From contig CBFFRP010000377.1 of assembly GCA_965644295.1 (NCBI GenBank), forward strand, positions 1 to 64,000: a DNA stretch of 64,000 bases. Direction: 5' to 3'. Shown here piece after piece: positions 22,931-35,542 of the stretch (its first letter is position 1; every line of letters begins with the position of its first letter). Under the pieces are notes generated by a model that was not told the origin of the DNA, searched no databases, and saw only the letters and a list, made by a program, of their open reading frames with translations. The position numbers were made by a program, and so were the translations under genes. Source of the DNA: Paraphysomonas bandaiensis (taxonomy: Eukaryota > Chrysophyceae).

Positions 22931-24294
22931 CTACACTACATCCATATCTTCACCAAGCGTTTCATCAGCAGCATCTGGGTCATTGTGGGTACCATTCACA
23001 CGATGATTTGCCAGCCAATATTCCAAAGATTCTTTTGCCTTATTGAGGGTCCCTTGTTTTTGCACAAGTACTCGCTGCTTTGTATCTACCGTTGCCTTCT
23101 TGGTATTGAGGCTCTTTCTTATCTTACATATGAGCTTGTCACCAGCACCTGTAGTCTTAGCTTCCTGCAACGATGCCAATACGGCCTTCTGATATTATCT
23201 ACCCAAGGCATTATTACATCCTTTAAAAACCATTTATAGAAGGATGCGTTGCAGTTTCTAGTGGAGCAAAACACTAGGTAACCATATGCGCCAGGGACAA
23301 CGCTATTGGACATACCAGGCACAAGTGATACCATTATTTGCCCCTCTGGCATGGAAGGATCAGCGACAACCAACACAACGGGAGCAACCAACCCACCAGC
23401 ATTGTGAAGATGAAATTGTTTGATATACGGCGCCTGCTTAGCATTGTTTTCATATGTAGGACAGACGTTCAGGTCACATTTCGCGGGCATGCATACAGTC
23501 GTCTGCTTAACGCTTCCAACCCTGTATTGTGTGACATCCCAGTTACCCTTCATATGTGGATCCAAAGTATCACCAAATGCCATAAACAACACAACCAACG
23601 TTACAGAGTTACGGATAGCAGCTTCCTCTTTAATTCGTGCTCGCGACTTTCCCTGACCGACCTTGTTCTTCAATTGTAGTAGTTTAATGTGCCTATATAT
23701 TTAGAATATTATACTGATTCGCTGTTAGACATGAGCTGCAGTCTAGGGAACTATACATATCACACATTGGTTTAACTATATACCTGTAGCAGGTGTTCGG
23801 GGAAGGCATCTTCAATAATGGCGGCATTCCATTCCGTACATTTATTTCTTCTTTCACCTTGAAGAAAACGTCTTCGCGCAATGCCACAGGGTCTTGGCCT
23901 TTTTTTTGCTCCTTATTGGCATTTTCGATAAGAATCTCCTTCAATCTTTCATCGTCTGATTTGTTAAAGATACGGGGCTTTCCCCCAAACATTTCACACT
24001 TGTAAATTTGGTGCTTCCTAATTCTACGCTTATATTCTCCCAAAGGCCGTTTTCCAAGTTGAACTGCTTCTCAATATCACTGTTAACCAGGCCAAGTTCA
24101 CGAGTATTCCAAACTCTTCCTATTTCATACTTTTCCTCAGGACTGATGCTCGCTTCTGACAGATCAACTGAACGAAGTACTTTATTCTTTGCGTACTTAG
24201 TTCGGAGGTGCTCCAAAATAGTACCTCCTTCCATCCAACTTCTGTCGCGCTTCTTGAGAATTTCGTCGAAGTTGTTCTCATTACTATTATTCAC
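22931..24294 (-). pseudogene. Decayed DDE-type DNA transposase
   Basis: Pieces in different frames join into one protein. The first piece is 24,294 to about 24,036. A one-base frameshift there leads into a frame with EYKRRIRKHQIYKCEMFGGK and SDDERLKEIL. A GT-AG intron (about 23,775-23,695) joins NTCYR to HIKLLQLKNKVGQGKS. The next piece contains LVPGMSNSVVPGAYGYLV and FYKWFLKDVIMPWVDNIR, typical in style of DDE transposase cores that precede the third catalytic block. Near 23,180 the frame breaks again, and a lysine-rich coiled-coil C-terminus (to 22,931) follows directly, so part of the catalytic core seems deleted. The superfamily could not be named. Confidence 0.5.
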
Positions 24295-25767
24295 ATTATT
24301 TATGTCATGGTCATTTTCACTGTTATTTTATGTATTGTGCGCCATTCTAAATCGTTTTTGATTACATTAGGATGTGGGAAATCACATCATATCCCAATAA
24401 ACAGATGTCCATAGTTCCTGGACACACACGAGCTTGTAATTATATGTGATAATGAACATCAATATTCAAAATTTGTAAATTATGAAAACTGAAATGAAAA
24501 ATCAAAAAAGGTGAATTACATGGTTTGGGTGAATAACAGGGTTTTGGTGGGCACTAGCATTTATCTATAGCCAGTGTAACTACAATCCACAGAGAATCGA
24601 TACATATATATTGAAAGTCTTGTTATTTAGCAATAGGCGTTAAAAACTCGTGCCAATATAATGGCTAGTTGAATGCTAGACATACTAGTTAGACCTCTAC
24701 CCATAACTAATCAGCACAAATTCTATTACCCTACTATTTAGCGCTACAGAAGCTGCTTGTGCGTCCACTTCCGAGAATCGATACATATATACAAACAGTG
24801 GTCGGCTTCATCCAGAACTAATAGTCTTCATTTTTCTTGACATAGTTCACAAGATACTAGTATGAAAGAGTTATTCCGGAAGCAGCTGATACATTCTCAA
24901 CTATTAAATATTACAACCTCAATGTAGTTCTTGCTTTGTAGTTATATATACTCAGCTGAATATATTTACCTTTCTGTCCCTTTTTCAGGATGATGGATGA
25001 TGAACGACGTGGCCACTCTGCAGACCTCTTTTGCCCGCGCTGAGAATGAATAGCTTTTACCTGAGAAATACGAGCTCACTGAGTGGTCTCATTGCTTCCC
25101 GCATGAAAATATGTTATGAGCTTAGTAATGGTTTTATTACTGTTATCTGTTAAGTACATAATAAATAATAGTAAAATAGTAACACTTGTGCTTAATTGAT
25201 TTAAATATCGATTCTTTTTTTGAAGTATTGAAACCTAGAAGACAGAAGACAGTGTACAATGCTCTATAATTATAGATCACATCAGTAGGTAACTCGTGGG
25301 ACTTGACACTCAATATCTAAAAAATAAACGTAGTAGGGTTAGGGATATTGTTCTTTGATCTACTACCGTCTACGATTCTCAAATGATCTGTTAAACGTAC
25401 CATCACAGTACAATTCTTGAACCAGCTTTACGCTTTACATATCATGCTTATTAAATCGATCAATCTGATTCTTTTCGTGGTACAAATAAGAAACACAGAA
25501 TACACCATGCAATAAATTAATTATCGACCAAAGGAAAATATTGGTGTGACTGTTACCTTGCGCCAAAAAGCAAGTTCAAAAATAAGTCAAGCAAAGCACA
25601 AAAATCACACAAGTGAATTGAAACACAATCGCAAACTATTTCTCCAAGATAGAGCTTCGGCCTATGCATCATAATACAAACATCATGATGTGCACATTGA
25701 AGCCTACAGAACATAATTAGCCCAGTTCTATACAACATAAATACTCACCAAAACCAATAGAATTCAC
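24295..25767. other. AT-rich intergenic region with one dispersed retroposon copy
   Basis: Apart from the retroposon copy at 24,611-24,772 nothing coding-like is seen. Very AT-rich. Confidence 0.5.
24611..24772 (-). mobile_element. Truncated copy of dispersed retroposon, 19-bp target duplication
   Basis: A 162-bp member of the family described at 47,654. It is flanked by perfect direct repeats gagaatcgatacatatata at 24,592-24,610 and 24,773-24,791. The end TTGAAAGTCTT is shared with other copies, while the opposite end is at a different internal point from the other copies, so this looks like 5' truncation with the element on the - strand. Confidence 0.8.
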
Positions 25768-27069
25768 TCATTCTTGTTCTCCCCTGCTCCCAGCAACATC
25801 TGACGACTCCGAATGGGCTGACGGCAAGGAGACGGGTTTGGCATCCAGTTTCGACGACTTGGACTGGAGGCGAATTTGATTGATTAGTCCTACGGCGCCA
25901 TCGACATTGCTATCGGCTACGTCCTTTTCAACTGCTCCAGATTCTGTACCCGGGTCCACTGGATTATCCAGTTCACTGAATCCTGGAGGTGGAAAGCGAG
26001 AACCTGCCTCGGTTTCAAGTTGAGAGACGCCTGGATCAAAAGCACCAGTAGAAGAAGAGGGTTGTGGAGGAAGAGGGGGTGCAAATGGAGCAGCAGTAGG
26101 TGATAAGAGTTTACCCGGAAAGCCCTGCGTGCTATGGTGGTCACTCGGTACCGAAGACTGGTGCGATGCGACTGACATGGATGGTGATCGATCACCGCTC
26201 TCGAAGATGCCGTTGCTGCTAGTAATTTTTGCATCTCCCATTCTGTCTTCGCTATGAGTGGAGGCTGAGTCTTGCTGCATCAAGTAACGTCCACCATACA
26301 CCAAATTTTGAACCTGGGGGTGACTCTGCTGAGGCTTCTGGGGATACTGCGAGGTAAACAAGCCGCCCAGACCAGGCCCCCCGCTACTGTTGCTGGGCTG
26401 CTGTTTGGCCGAATTGTTGCTGCTAAACCCAGGAGGATAGTAGCCGTGCTCTCCCTCGGGAGACCGCCTTCCTCCTTGCTGCTGCTGACCGTACAGTCCG
26501 ATGTGCTGGTGTTGTGGGGCCCATGTAGAAGGATGCGACCTTTGCTGGCTGTGATCGTAATATGAAGTATGAGGTGACATGGTACGACTGGTGGGGAGAT
26601 CTCCGGCAACAAAAACTTCTCCCCCGAGGCTAGATAAAGGGCTCTGTCCATCTTCAGAAGGCATGTAAGTGGATACAAATTCGTCAGTTTGCGGCTGATT
26701 GAAAGCCCGGCCTTGAACACTATGGCTGCTACATTCACTGGCATCATCATTCTCTAGTTTAAACTCACTTCGTAGTGATTCTATTTTCATATTTGCTTTC
26801 TGTAGCTTTCTTTGCAGCTCTTTATTTTCATTGTGAAATTGAGACAGAAGGGATTTAAGTTTCTTACACTCTGATACGAGAGCGGTAATCTCATTGTTTT
26901 TCGCAGTGATAGCATTCTTGAACGCTTTCTGCGTGTTATACCGCTCAGCTTCATGCTCTGCAACAATAGAATTTGCTAAAGATCTCATTTTCCCTTCGTG
27001 TTCTGCAGCCTGTTCATCCCAAACATGGCATATGTGGTTTACCAACTTGGATAACCTGTCGCTATACAT
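25768..27069 (-). CDS. Coiled-coil protein with low-complexity C-terminus, unknown function
   Basis: 433 residues from the ATG at 27,069. Residues about 15-115 form a long heptad-like helix (KNNEITALVSECKKLKSLL, NKELQRKLQKANMKIESL). The remainder is Ser/Pro/Gln/Gly-rich and likely disordered, with poly-Gln and Pro-rich patches. No catalytic motif or known domain is seen. No intron is needed within the frame; an upstream non-coding or coding exon is possible because TTTCAG and CTATAG acceptor-like sequences precede the ATG. Divergent from the surface-protein gene. Confidence 0.65.
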   Translation of the reverse strand: MYSDRLSKLVNHICHVWDEQAAEHEGKMRSLANSIVAEHEAERYNTQKAFKNAITAKNNEITALVSECKKLKSLLSQFHNENKELQRKLQKANMKIESLRSEFKLENDDASECSSHSVQGRAFNQPQTDEFVSTYMPSEDGQSPLSSLGGEVFVAGDLPTSRTMSPHTSYYDHSQQRSHPSTWAPQHQHIGLYGQQQQGGRRSPEGEHGYYPPGFSSNNSAKQQPSNSSGGPGLGGLFTSQYPQKPQQSHPQVQNLVYGGRYLMQQDSASTHSEDRMGDAKITSSNGIFESGDRSPSMSVASHQSSVPSDHHSTQGFPGKLLSPTAAPFAPPLPPQPSSSTGAFDPGVSQLETEAGSRFPPPGFSELDNPVDPGTESGAVEKDVADSNVDGAVGLINQIRLQSKSSKLDAKPVSLPSAHSESSDVAGSRGEQE

Positions 27070-27783
27070 TTCTATAGGTACTTGAAAAGAAATAAGTCAG
27101 GTAGGATTCGTTTAAGTAAGCGTCACTTGTACGATTAGTAAGTGCAAGGACTACGACTTGTTAATCTCGTGACATTGCATTCAATTATTGAAAATGCCGG
27201 TACGGAAAAGTCGAGATGTACAGTCTGATAACAGTGGACTTGAAGAACCCACTACAATTAAACGGATGACATTAGGATATACATGATGATATTATTTACC
27301 TGTGGTGTCTGAAGTGTTAGTTAGTTCATATGTTGGAATAATGCACGCTGCTGTGGAATGCACCCACCTGTTTTCTTGTGTATGCGCATGTAGGTATACA
27401 TAGAGTGGTTTCCGTATGTTGTTCGTCGTTCAATTATGATGTGAGGCTAAAATAGCCACACGATTCAACCATACTGCACAGTTGCTGCTGTACAGACACG
27501 ACTACAGACACAGACTACGGACACCGACTACAGGCAAGTGCATGGAAAAAGTGATATACGTGCGGTAGTCTCAGAATACGCCATCCATCACAATGAAATT
27601 TTGTTTATTTTTTAGTTCGAAATTGCAGCACCGACCGGTCTGTTAAACACGTACCGCATATACACACACTGCTGCTGACAGAGTGCTGCATTATGATCCC
27701 ACTGCCTTCAGACAACTTTATGTGCTCTTTCTTGTGGTAAATGCAACAACCCCATTGTGTCATTGATTAACACTGCTGCTGAA
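27070..27783. other. Divergent 5' region, TACAG/CAGAC-rich
   Basis: About 715 bp between two divergent genes. The 27,480-27,560 part repeats ACTACAG and GACAC words. No gene seen; probable shared promoter region. Confidence 0.4.
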
Positions 27784-30182
27784 ATGTATAAAAGAGTCCG
27801 TGTATTGCTGCATGTCTTCTTAGCGGCACATATACTGCAATGCATTGGTGCCACACTGCACTCAGCTGTACGACAAGCCCAATCGAGTAATAAAACTGTT
27901 CTAGAGAGCTCGTTAAAATCAACAACTTATGAAGCGATTGCCACTCTTGTCGACGAGGAAGATACTCTCTCATCACTGGAATCTAATCCCATATCAACTC
28001 CACACCACACGAACAGTCTCTATAATAGCAATACTCGCACTCCATCTATGTCACCAACTTCTACTACAACGAATGTTGTCGGTAATGAGACCCACACTCC
28101 ATCTATGTCACCAACTTCTACTGCGACAGCGTATCCTACAATTAATGTTGTTGGTAATGAGACCCACACTCCATCTATGTCACCAACATATACTGTGACA
28201 GAGTATCCCACAATTAATGTTGTCGGTAATGAGACTCACACTCCATCTATGTCACCAACTTCTACTGCGACAGCGTATCCTACAATTAATGTTGTTGGTA
28301 ATGAGACCCACACTCCATCTATGTCACCAACATATACTGTGACAGAGTATCCCACAATTAATGTTGTCGGTAATGAGACCCACACTCCATCTATGTCACC
28401 AACTTCTACTGCGACAGCGTATCCTACAATTAATGTTGTTGGTAATGAGACCCACACTCCATCTATGTCACCAACTTCTACTGCGACAGCGTATCCTACA
28501 ATTAATGTTGTTGGTAATGAGACCCACACTCCATCTATGTCACCAACTTCTACTGTGACAGCGTATCCTACAATTAATGTTGTCGGTAATGAGACCCACA
28601 CTCCATCTATGTCACCAACTTATACAGCGTATCCTACGATTAATGTTGTCGGTAATGAGACCCACACTCCATCTATGTCACCAACTTCTACTGCGACAGA
28701 GTATCCCACAATTAATGTTGTCGGTAATGAGACCCACACTCCATCTATGTCACCAACTTCTACTGCGACAGCGTATCCTACAATTAATGTTGTTGGTAAT
28801 GAGACCCACACTCCATCTATGTCACCAACTTCTACTGCGACAGCGTATCCTACAATTAATGTTGTCGGTAATGAGACCCACACTCCATCTATGTCACCAA
28901 CTTCTACTGTGACAGCGTATCCCACAATTAATGTTGTCGGTAATGAGACCCACACTCCATCTATGTCACCAACTTCTGCTACAACTACTGTTGTCGGTAA
29001 TGAGACCCACACTCCATCTATGTCACCATCTTCTATCGGGACACCTTACCCCACAATAAATGACCATCTCAATGAGACTGAAGTTCCCACAATATCACCA
29101 TCCCATCAGCAGTCTGCAGGACCAACTGGATCACCATCAGTTTTTCCGTCTAATATGCCTGTTAGTTCTACTCCGAGTTCACCACCGAGTTTAAAGCCGA
29201 CGTATCTGCCAACTTTATATCCAACATATCGACCGACTAGGAGCCCTACTTATCCTCCCTCGCATATGCCGGTGAAAAATATTATTAAGTTTTATATCAT
29301 TTTAATTGGCTTCTCTTTCAGACGGAAGTCCCAACGCCTGCTGGTGAGAGTGGGTCTGAATGGTGGTACCTCACTCGTGCTGTTGTTGGCGTAAATTGGG
29401 ACTCATCGGAGGCTCCGTTGGATGATGCCTCAAAAATAATAAACGATGCTTTCTATGATGTCTTCAAAGATATGATGTATGCATCGCTGAGTAAGGGCAT
29501 GTCGACTACAGTGGAGGCAAGTGATGGTGGCAGTAGGAGTCATCGTCGTTTACTGAGAATGCACTCTGAGAGGAGCGGATGGCAAGACTTTACTCTTTTG
29601 GTGTGGACTATCCCTTCTGGAAGTGCCCAACAGGTATTCATCTGATTACTTTTATGATATCTGTTTTTGTCGTGTATCTTACATATATTGGTGTATAGGT
29701 GCGGCAAGTGCTGTCTGCGACTCAGCGTGATCCTCAACTTGTAATCACGTAAGCTGTTGACTAAGCTCTTTTATATTTTCTTACATATCGAATGTAGTCC
29801 CATGCGAGAAGATGGACTCACTACTGTGAGTTCAGTATTTGTACATGATATAGTAACTTCAACAACCACAGAGGGTCCGCATGTTGCCAATTCCAATGGA
29901 CCACACAGTTCCCCATTAAGAATTGTGTGGATTATATTTTGGACTGTGGTTGTATTCGCTTTTGGAGTGTGTGGAATTTCAGCTCTAAAGCAACGATGCA
30001 ACTCAAGGCATGATCCTTTTACATACAATGCACCTCGAAGTGTATCGTCTATTTGTTGCCCATGTTTCTTTGATGGAAGTAGAAGACCACGCCTTCCACG
30101 GCGTAACCAGTATATGAAATACGACGATGATGACGGTGGTGCTGTTGGCATGGAGATGTCAAGTGATCGTAATGTTTATTGA
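27784..30182 (+). CDS. Repeat-rich single-pass surface protein
   Basis: Four exons: 27784-29271, 29322-29633, 29699-29748 and 29798-30182, phases consistent, about 744 residues. The ATG at 27,784 gives a signal peptide (MYKRVRVLLHVFLAAHILQC). Next is a long stalk of about 15 tandem units of 24 residues, core NETHTPSMSP plus TAYPTINVVG, with an N-glycosylation sequon (NET) in each unit. A Pro/Thr/Ser-rich linker follows, then a small globular region (WWYLTRAVVGVNW), one membrane segment (IVWIIFWTVVVFAFGVCGI) and a short cytoplasmic tail. The layout is that of a heavily glycosylated extracellular stalk on a type I membrane protein. Function unknown. Confidence 0.8.
28040..29040 (+). repeat. 72-bp coding tandem repeat array
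   Basis: About 15 near-identical 72-bp units (24 codons) with a few shortened units lacking the ACTGCGACAGCGTATCC part. Units alternate among GCGACAGCG, GTGACAGAG and GTGACAGCG variants, as expected from unequal exchange. Confidence 0.95.
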
Positions 30183-31726
30183 AGCAGCCAATGAAGTATG
30201 TATATCTTGTATTCGTGCTGTATACTATAGGTAGCTTGTGAAACTTATTGTTAATTTACAGCAATATTTCTGGAGAATTAGCACAGTATGACAGTATATT
30301 ATCTTCTGTTATGCTATAATTACAGTAATTATTAACATACCGTAGCCCACCTTGTTGTACAGTTTCCACTACAAACTACAAACACGACGAAATGTTTTAT
30401 TGTTATGTATTTTGTGTCAGAATGAGAGATTGTAGGACAATGTCAATTATATTGTAGCTAGGGAAAGCACTCCTCAAAATCTATATATTATAAGAGTATA
30501 TTGTGTATTGTACTGAAGATGTCGACGAAACAACAAGGGAATATAAATTTCGTTTTTCTTCCTCTTACATTCCACTTACGCATCATATTGGGCCTTAAAG
30601 ATAAAAAATATGTCAAAATATTTCTTTGTTGTAAACTAAAAATACTTTTGAGATCTGTCCTTGAGTAGCGAAATGATAATATGGTAGACAGTTGACAAAT
30701 AAACTTGTGAGTATGTATGTATATTGTGAAGTGTTGGTGTTACTAAAACGTATTGTAGTATTATTTACGCAAAGTACTTGTGCATGTTAGAAATAAACAT
30801 TTTGAAGCTCGAAGTAATATGCTGAATCACATAAACACCACCTTCAATTAATTAAACTGATAACACATTTTTTACTATTCACTTTTCAACTTGATGCATT
30901 GAGTATTTACAATCTTATTTCCATATTTCAGCTTGCCTAGTATAGTTCATAACACTACATCAGAGCCCTATATTACGGCCTTAAACTACAGTATTTGTCA
31001 CTAACTGTTATAAATTATCAACCTTAAACCGCAGCTTTCTAGTGCTCAGCTTTCACTTAAATATCAACCTGCCTCTCACTTCATGTCGTTGCTACAGTTT
31101 TATACTTGGCCATACAACGATTTGCAGGATTGAGCCAAATCGTACGTTCGTGTCCAATTTAGTTGCTCTAACAGCACAAACTACTTGCGGTCCGTGTCTT
31201 TGGTATATGTCCCATGTATATGCCGGAGATCTTTCCAGATCCTTCAAAGTATTGTTCACAGCAACAGTGGAGATGAGTCCTCTGTCTCACAGGTCAATTC
31301 AAGCTGTCCAATATCCCTATAGCACCTACAGTGTCATTCCATGCATCGATCACTCTGAACAGACGCAGTTGGTGATCTTCTTGATGCTTGAATCATACAG
31401 TTGTGTAGCCTGGAAGCAACTCTAGAAACCCCTGTTTTTTGGAAAATAACTGTTTGGCCTGTAGGAGGATCTACTGTAGGAATTCGTAGATCTGGAAGTT
31501 TTGCTGCACACAATATACCTAAAATCCAGTAATTTAGGTATTTTCTCTAATTATCAAGAATATTCTAGAACTTTAGCAAGTTGTTTTTATACAAAAATTC
31601 TTGAAATTAAAAACTTCAACTTCAAAGTTTCCGCCACACGCGGACTACAGCAGAAGTACAGTGAAGTATTGGGAGTGTTCTTTGTCATTATTGCAGACCA
31701 GACACAACACACACAGTGAGAGGAGC
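30183..31726. other. AT-rich intergenic region
   Basis: No gene recognised. The less AT-rich part 31,040-31,460 has open frames on both strands, but none has a recognisable motif; it may be an old mobile-element remnant. The region next to 31,640-31,720 probably holds the ClpB promoter. Confidence 0.4.
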
Positions 31727-34700
31727 ATGATTACTAATATCCATAGGCTACACGCAGTGAGTTATTCGGTGCGAGCTCTACACCTTCGTCCTGCAGTGAG
31801 AGCACTTTCGTCTTATAGCGGAGCGGGTGGGAACCCCTTGAGCCCGGACATGTAAGTTCATACACAGCATGCGTACAACACCTATGCCGTATATAGTACA
31901 TGCATGTAAACACCTGTATCACATTCGTTGCATGTATTTGTACCATGTACGCCTTTGCAAGCTGTCAACTTAGCTGTACATCTTTGCTTGCAGTTACACG
32001 GATAATGCATACAAAGCTATAGCCAGGCTACCGCAGTACGCCTCCAAGTATTCCACCCCGTATATTGAAGCTTCCCATATACTGAAGTCAGTAATTGATG
32101 AAGGGCCAACTGGGATTGGGCAGCGAATTGTATCCAAGGCTGGAATCGATGTTAAAACACTGGACGAGTAAACACTCTAACAGCTATATTACGTATGTTG
32201 TAATGTCGTATTTATTCAGGAAATTGGAATTACATCTAAAGTCCCAACCTAAAGTCTCGGACACTTCGACGACATCACTTGGGAAGAGTGGGATGGAGTG
32301 TATTCAGAAGGCCCTTACTTTGAAGGATGAGTACTCAGATCACTATGTCTCTGTAGAACATATACTTCTCGCAACTGCTCAGACAGCTGGGTTTTCAAAA
32401 GAATTATTTAATAAAGTAGGATCGAATTACAGTAAGCTGAAAGAAGCTGTAGACAGTGTTCGAGGTAGTCATAAAGTGACGTCCCGAACTCCAGAAGCTA
32501 AATATGAAGCACTCGAGAAATACAGCCGCGACCTTACAGACGCAGCTCGTGAAGGCCGGCTCGACCCAGTTATTGGTCGAGATGCTGAGATTAGGCGAAC
32601 AGTTCAGATTCTCTCCCGGCGTACTAAGAATAACCCAATCCTGCTTGGTGAGCCAGGTGTTGGTAAAACAGCTATAGCAGAGGGATTGGCACAGCGCATT
32701 GTGAACGGTGATGTACCAGATTCGCTGAAGGGCCGGCGTTTAGTTTCGCTTGATATGGGCGCATTGATAGCTGGTGCCAAGTTTAGAGGCGAGTTTGAAG
32801 AGCGTCTGAAAGCTGTTCTTTCTGAGGTACAAGCTGCAGAGGGGCAAGTAGTACTTTTCATCGACGAGATACATACGGTTGTTGGGGCCGGCGCAGCAGA
32901 GGGTTCTATGGACGCTGGAAATCTCCTTAAGCCTATGCTAGCTAGAGGAGAGTTGCGTTGCATTGGTGCAACCACTCTTAAAGAGTACAAGCAGTATGTG
33001 GAAAAAGATAAGGCGCTGGAGCGCAGGTTTCAGCAGGTGTATTGCAGTCAGCCTACAGTAGAGGACACCATATCAATTCTACGCGGTTTGCGCGAGAAGT
33101 ACGAGGTGCATCATGGGGTACGTATCACTGATGAGGCCTTAATTCAAGCTGCCGTCCTCAGTGATAGATACATATCCGAGAGATTTTTACCAGTAAGTTA
33201 CTGTTGCTATTCTACTAATTCCGATTGTTGTTGCTGATACTCGACTTCTCAGGACAAGGCGATAGACTTAGTGGACGAGGCAGCCGCTAAATTAAATATT
33301 GAGGTCACATCGAAACCACAGGTTCTTGATGAGGTTGATCGGCGGCTAATCCAGCTGAAAATGGAACGAATGTCGGTTGCCCGGGATGAAGGAGGAGATC
33401 CTGAGAGACTGGAGAAGCTTGATCAATCTATCGCCGAACTGCAACGACAGCAGCAGGATCTCAAGGGTCGATGGGATGCCGAGAGAGCAGGAGTGAATCG
33501 TTTGCAAGAGTTAAAGAACAAAATAGATGCTGCCCTGACCGAACTTGAAAAGGCTGAGCGTGACTTTGACCTTAACGCTGCTGCTGAGCTCAAGTATGGC
33601 ACCCTTCCAGATCTACAGCGGTCTCTCGCAGAGGAAGAAGCACGTGTTGAGAGCCAGCGAGTTAAGGATACAGAAAATATGGCACCAATGATCAATGATA
33701 CCGTCACGGAGGATGATATTGCTGCTGTTGTTTCGAGCTGGACAGGAATACCAGTGAGCAAATTGATGATGGGGGAGATGCAAAAGCTACTTAGGCTGAA
33801 GGATGAATTGGATGCCAGAGTAATAGGCCAGGAAGAAGCAACGAAATTGGTTGCAGAGGCAGTGCAGAGGTCAAGAGCAGGGCTCTCGGACCCAACCAAA
33901 CCGATTGCTTCTCTTGTATTTCTTGGGCCGACAGGAGTAGGTATGTGATGTGGTACGATTTCCGGCAACTTTCGTGATGGACGGATGTGTATTTTTATAT
34001 CAGGAAAGACGGAACTCTGTAAGACCCTTGCCAGGTTTCTTTTTGATTCAGAGGATGCCATGACTCGAATTGACATGAGTGAGTACATGGAACAACACAG
34101 TGTTTCCAGACTGATAGGATCACCCCCGGGTTATGGTATGTAATTTACTTTCCCTTAGTCAATTTCTGGTACTCATAGATATGTTCCTAGTTGGTCATGA
34201 GGACGGTGGACAGTTAACTGAGGCTATTAGACGTCGCCCCTATAGTGTGATTCTCTTTGATGAAATGGAGAAGGCGCATCCCGAAGTGTTTAACATCCTT
34301 CTTCAATTATTGGAGTACGTATAGTTTGTGAATGCTTTGTCTAATTTGACATGTGTATACAGCGATGGTAGACTGACAGACTCAAAGGGCAATACGGTCA
34401 ACTTCAGAAACTGTGTGATAATATTTACTTCGAATGTGGGGTCTGGAACTCTTGGTGAAGTTGATACCAATAATCCTGCCCTCGTGAAAGAGCACGTGAT
34501 GGCTGCACTCAGAAAGCGATTTAGACCAGAGTTTCTCAACAGAATTGATGAATTCGTCAACTTCCGTAGCCTCACGATGGATCAGTTGATTCCGATAGTT
34601 GACTTAGAACTGGAAAAAGTTTCTTCCAGATTAGGAGATAGAAAAATTACGTTGAAAGTTTCCAGTGCCGCTAAGCAACACCTTGCGAGTGTCGGGCATG

Positions 34701-34894
34701 ACCCCACATACGGTGCTCGCCCTTTGAAACGAACAATTCAGAGAGAGCTAGAGACGCCTATTGCTCAAGGTATCCTTGGTGGCAAATATAAGCAGGGTTC
34801 CATTGTGTCTGTTGATTGCACAGATGATGCTGTACTTCCTGGTATGCCGGCCTTGATTATCTCAAGCGAAGATAATGGCGAACAGTCTGCGTAG
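31727..34894 (+). CDS. clpB: Mitochondrial ClpB/Hsp78-type disaggregase
   Basis: AAA+ chaperone that threads and rescues aggregated proteins with Hsp70. Seven exons: 31727-31851, 31994-32167, 32220-33192, 33253-33940, 34004-34135, 34191-34314, 34363-34894; 915 residues, normal for ClpB. The first about 40 residues (Arg/Ser/Ala/His-rich, no acids) look like a mitochondrial presequence. Seen: Clp N domain ([10 protein letters not shown]), first Walker [14 protein letters not shown] and Walker [13 protein letters not shown], the coiled-coil middle domain ([17 protein letters not shown]), second Walker A GPTGVGKTE across an intron, Walker [14 protein letters not shown], sensor [10 protein letters not shown]. 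The intron at 34,315 is placed so that LLDDGRLTD is formed. A plastid target cannot be excluded. Confidence 0.95.
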
Positions 34895-35542
34895 TATATT
34901 ACTGGCTTATTTTTCCAAAGGGCAGTTTATAGTTGTTTAAGATTATCTAGCATTTACATTGTAGTTATTTCTTAGTAGAATCGCTGCATTGGTCATTATA
35001 AAGGGCGTATTATATAATGTGCAATATTTTCATGTTTTGTACATTGTTGTTCTTTGTCCTCGGAATCGTTGAACATGTTCTACACAGTTATTACAAGTTC
35101 GTAGTAGAAGAGGATTTCTTTTACAGTGCTACGGATACACCTATACCTGATATATACCTATGGATGTTTTCTTTGGAAACACTACGCACTAACAAGCAGT
35201 TAAGAATTAAGAGTACAACGACTACATACTTAGCATTCAAGTATAACATAGTTGGCATATAGTAATGCACGAAGAAATTCGATAATTAATTTACTTCTAC
35301 ATGATACGATATTTACTTAGTAGAATACAAGGTTCTCAATCTGACTACAAGACACATAAGGCTAACGGATATGCATATGCTTGCGGCAAATATGTCACAA
35401 AACACTTTCCAAATAGACAGCTATATTTAGATAGCATTGCTTGAGAACACAGTTACAGAGGCAAGGTAAATGCACACCCAGCAGGGCAACTAAACTGCCA
35501 CGGGTATCAAAGTCCAGAGTAGGTAGCCCAGGTCAAAGCAGT
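34895..35542. other. Spacer between convergent ClpB and Rab genes
   Basis: AT-rich 3' flanks of two convergent genes. A short frame at 35,017 has no coding character. Confidence 0.5.

Noticed and set aside
25553-25738. 61-codon - strand frame after the coiled-coil gene
   Set aside because: Short, AT-rich, no link by a plausible splice site to a conserved segment.
27784-29271. Tandem units as a CRISPR-like array
   Set aside because: Units are contiguous 72-bp codon repeats without unique spacers inside a eukaryotic exon.
31042-31425. 127-codon open frame on + strand
   Set aside because: No domain, no conserved motif, and equally open stretches on the other strand; may be an old element remnant but not supportable as a gene.
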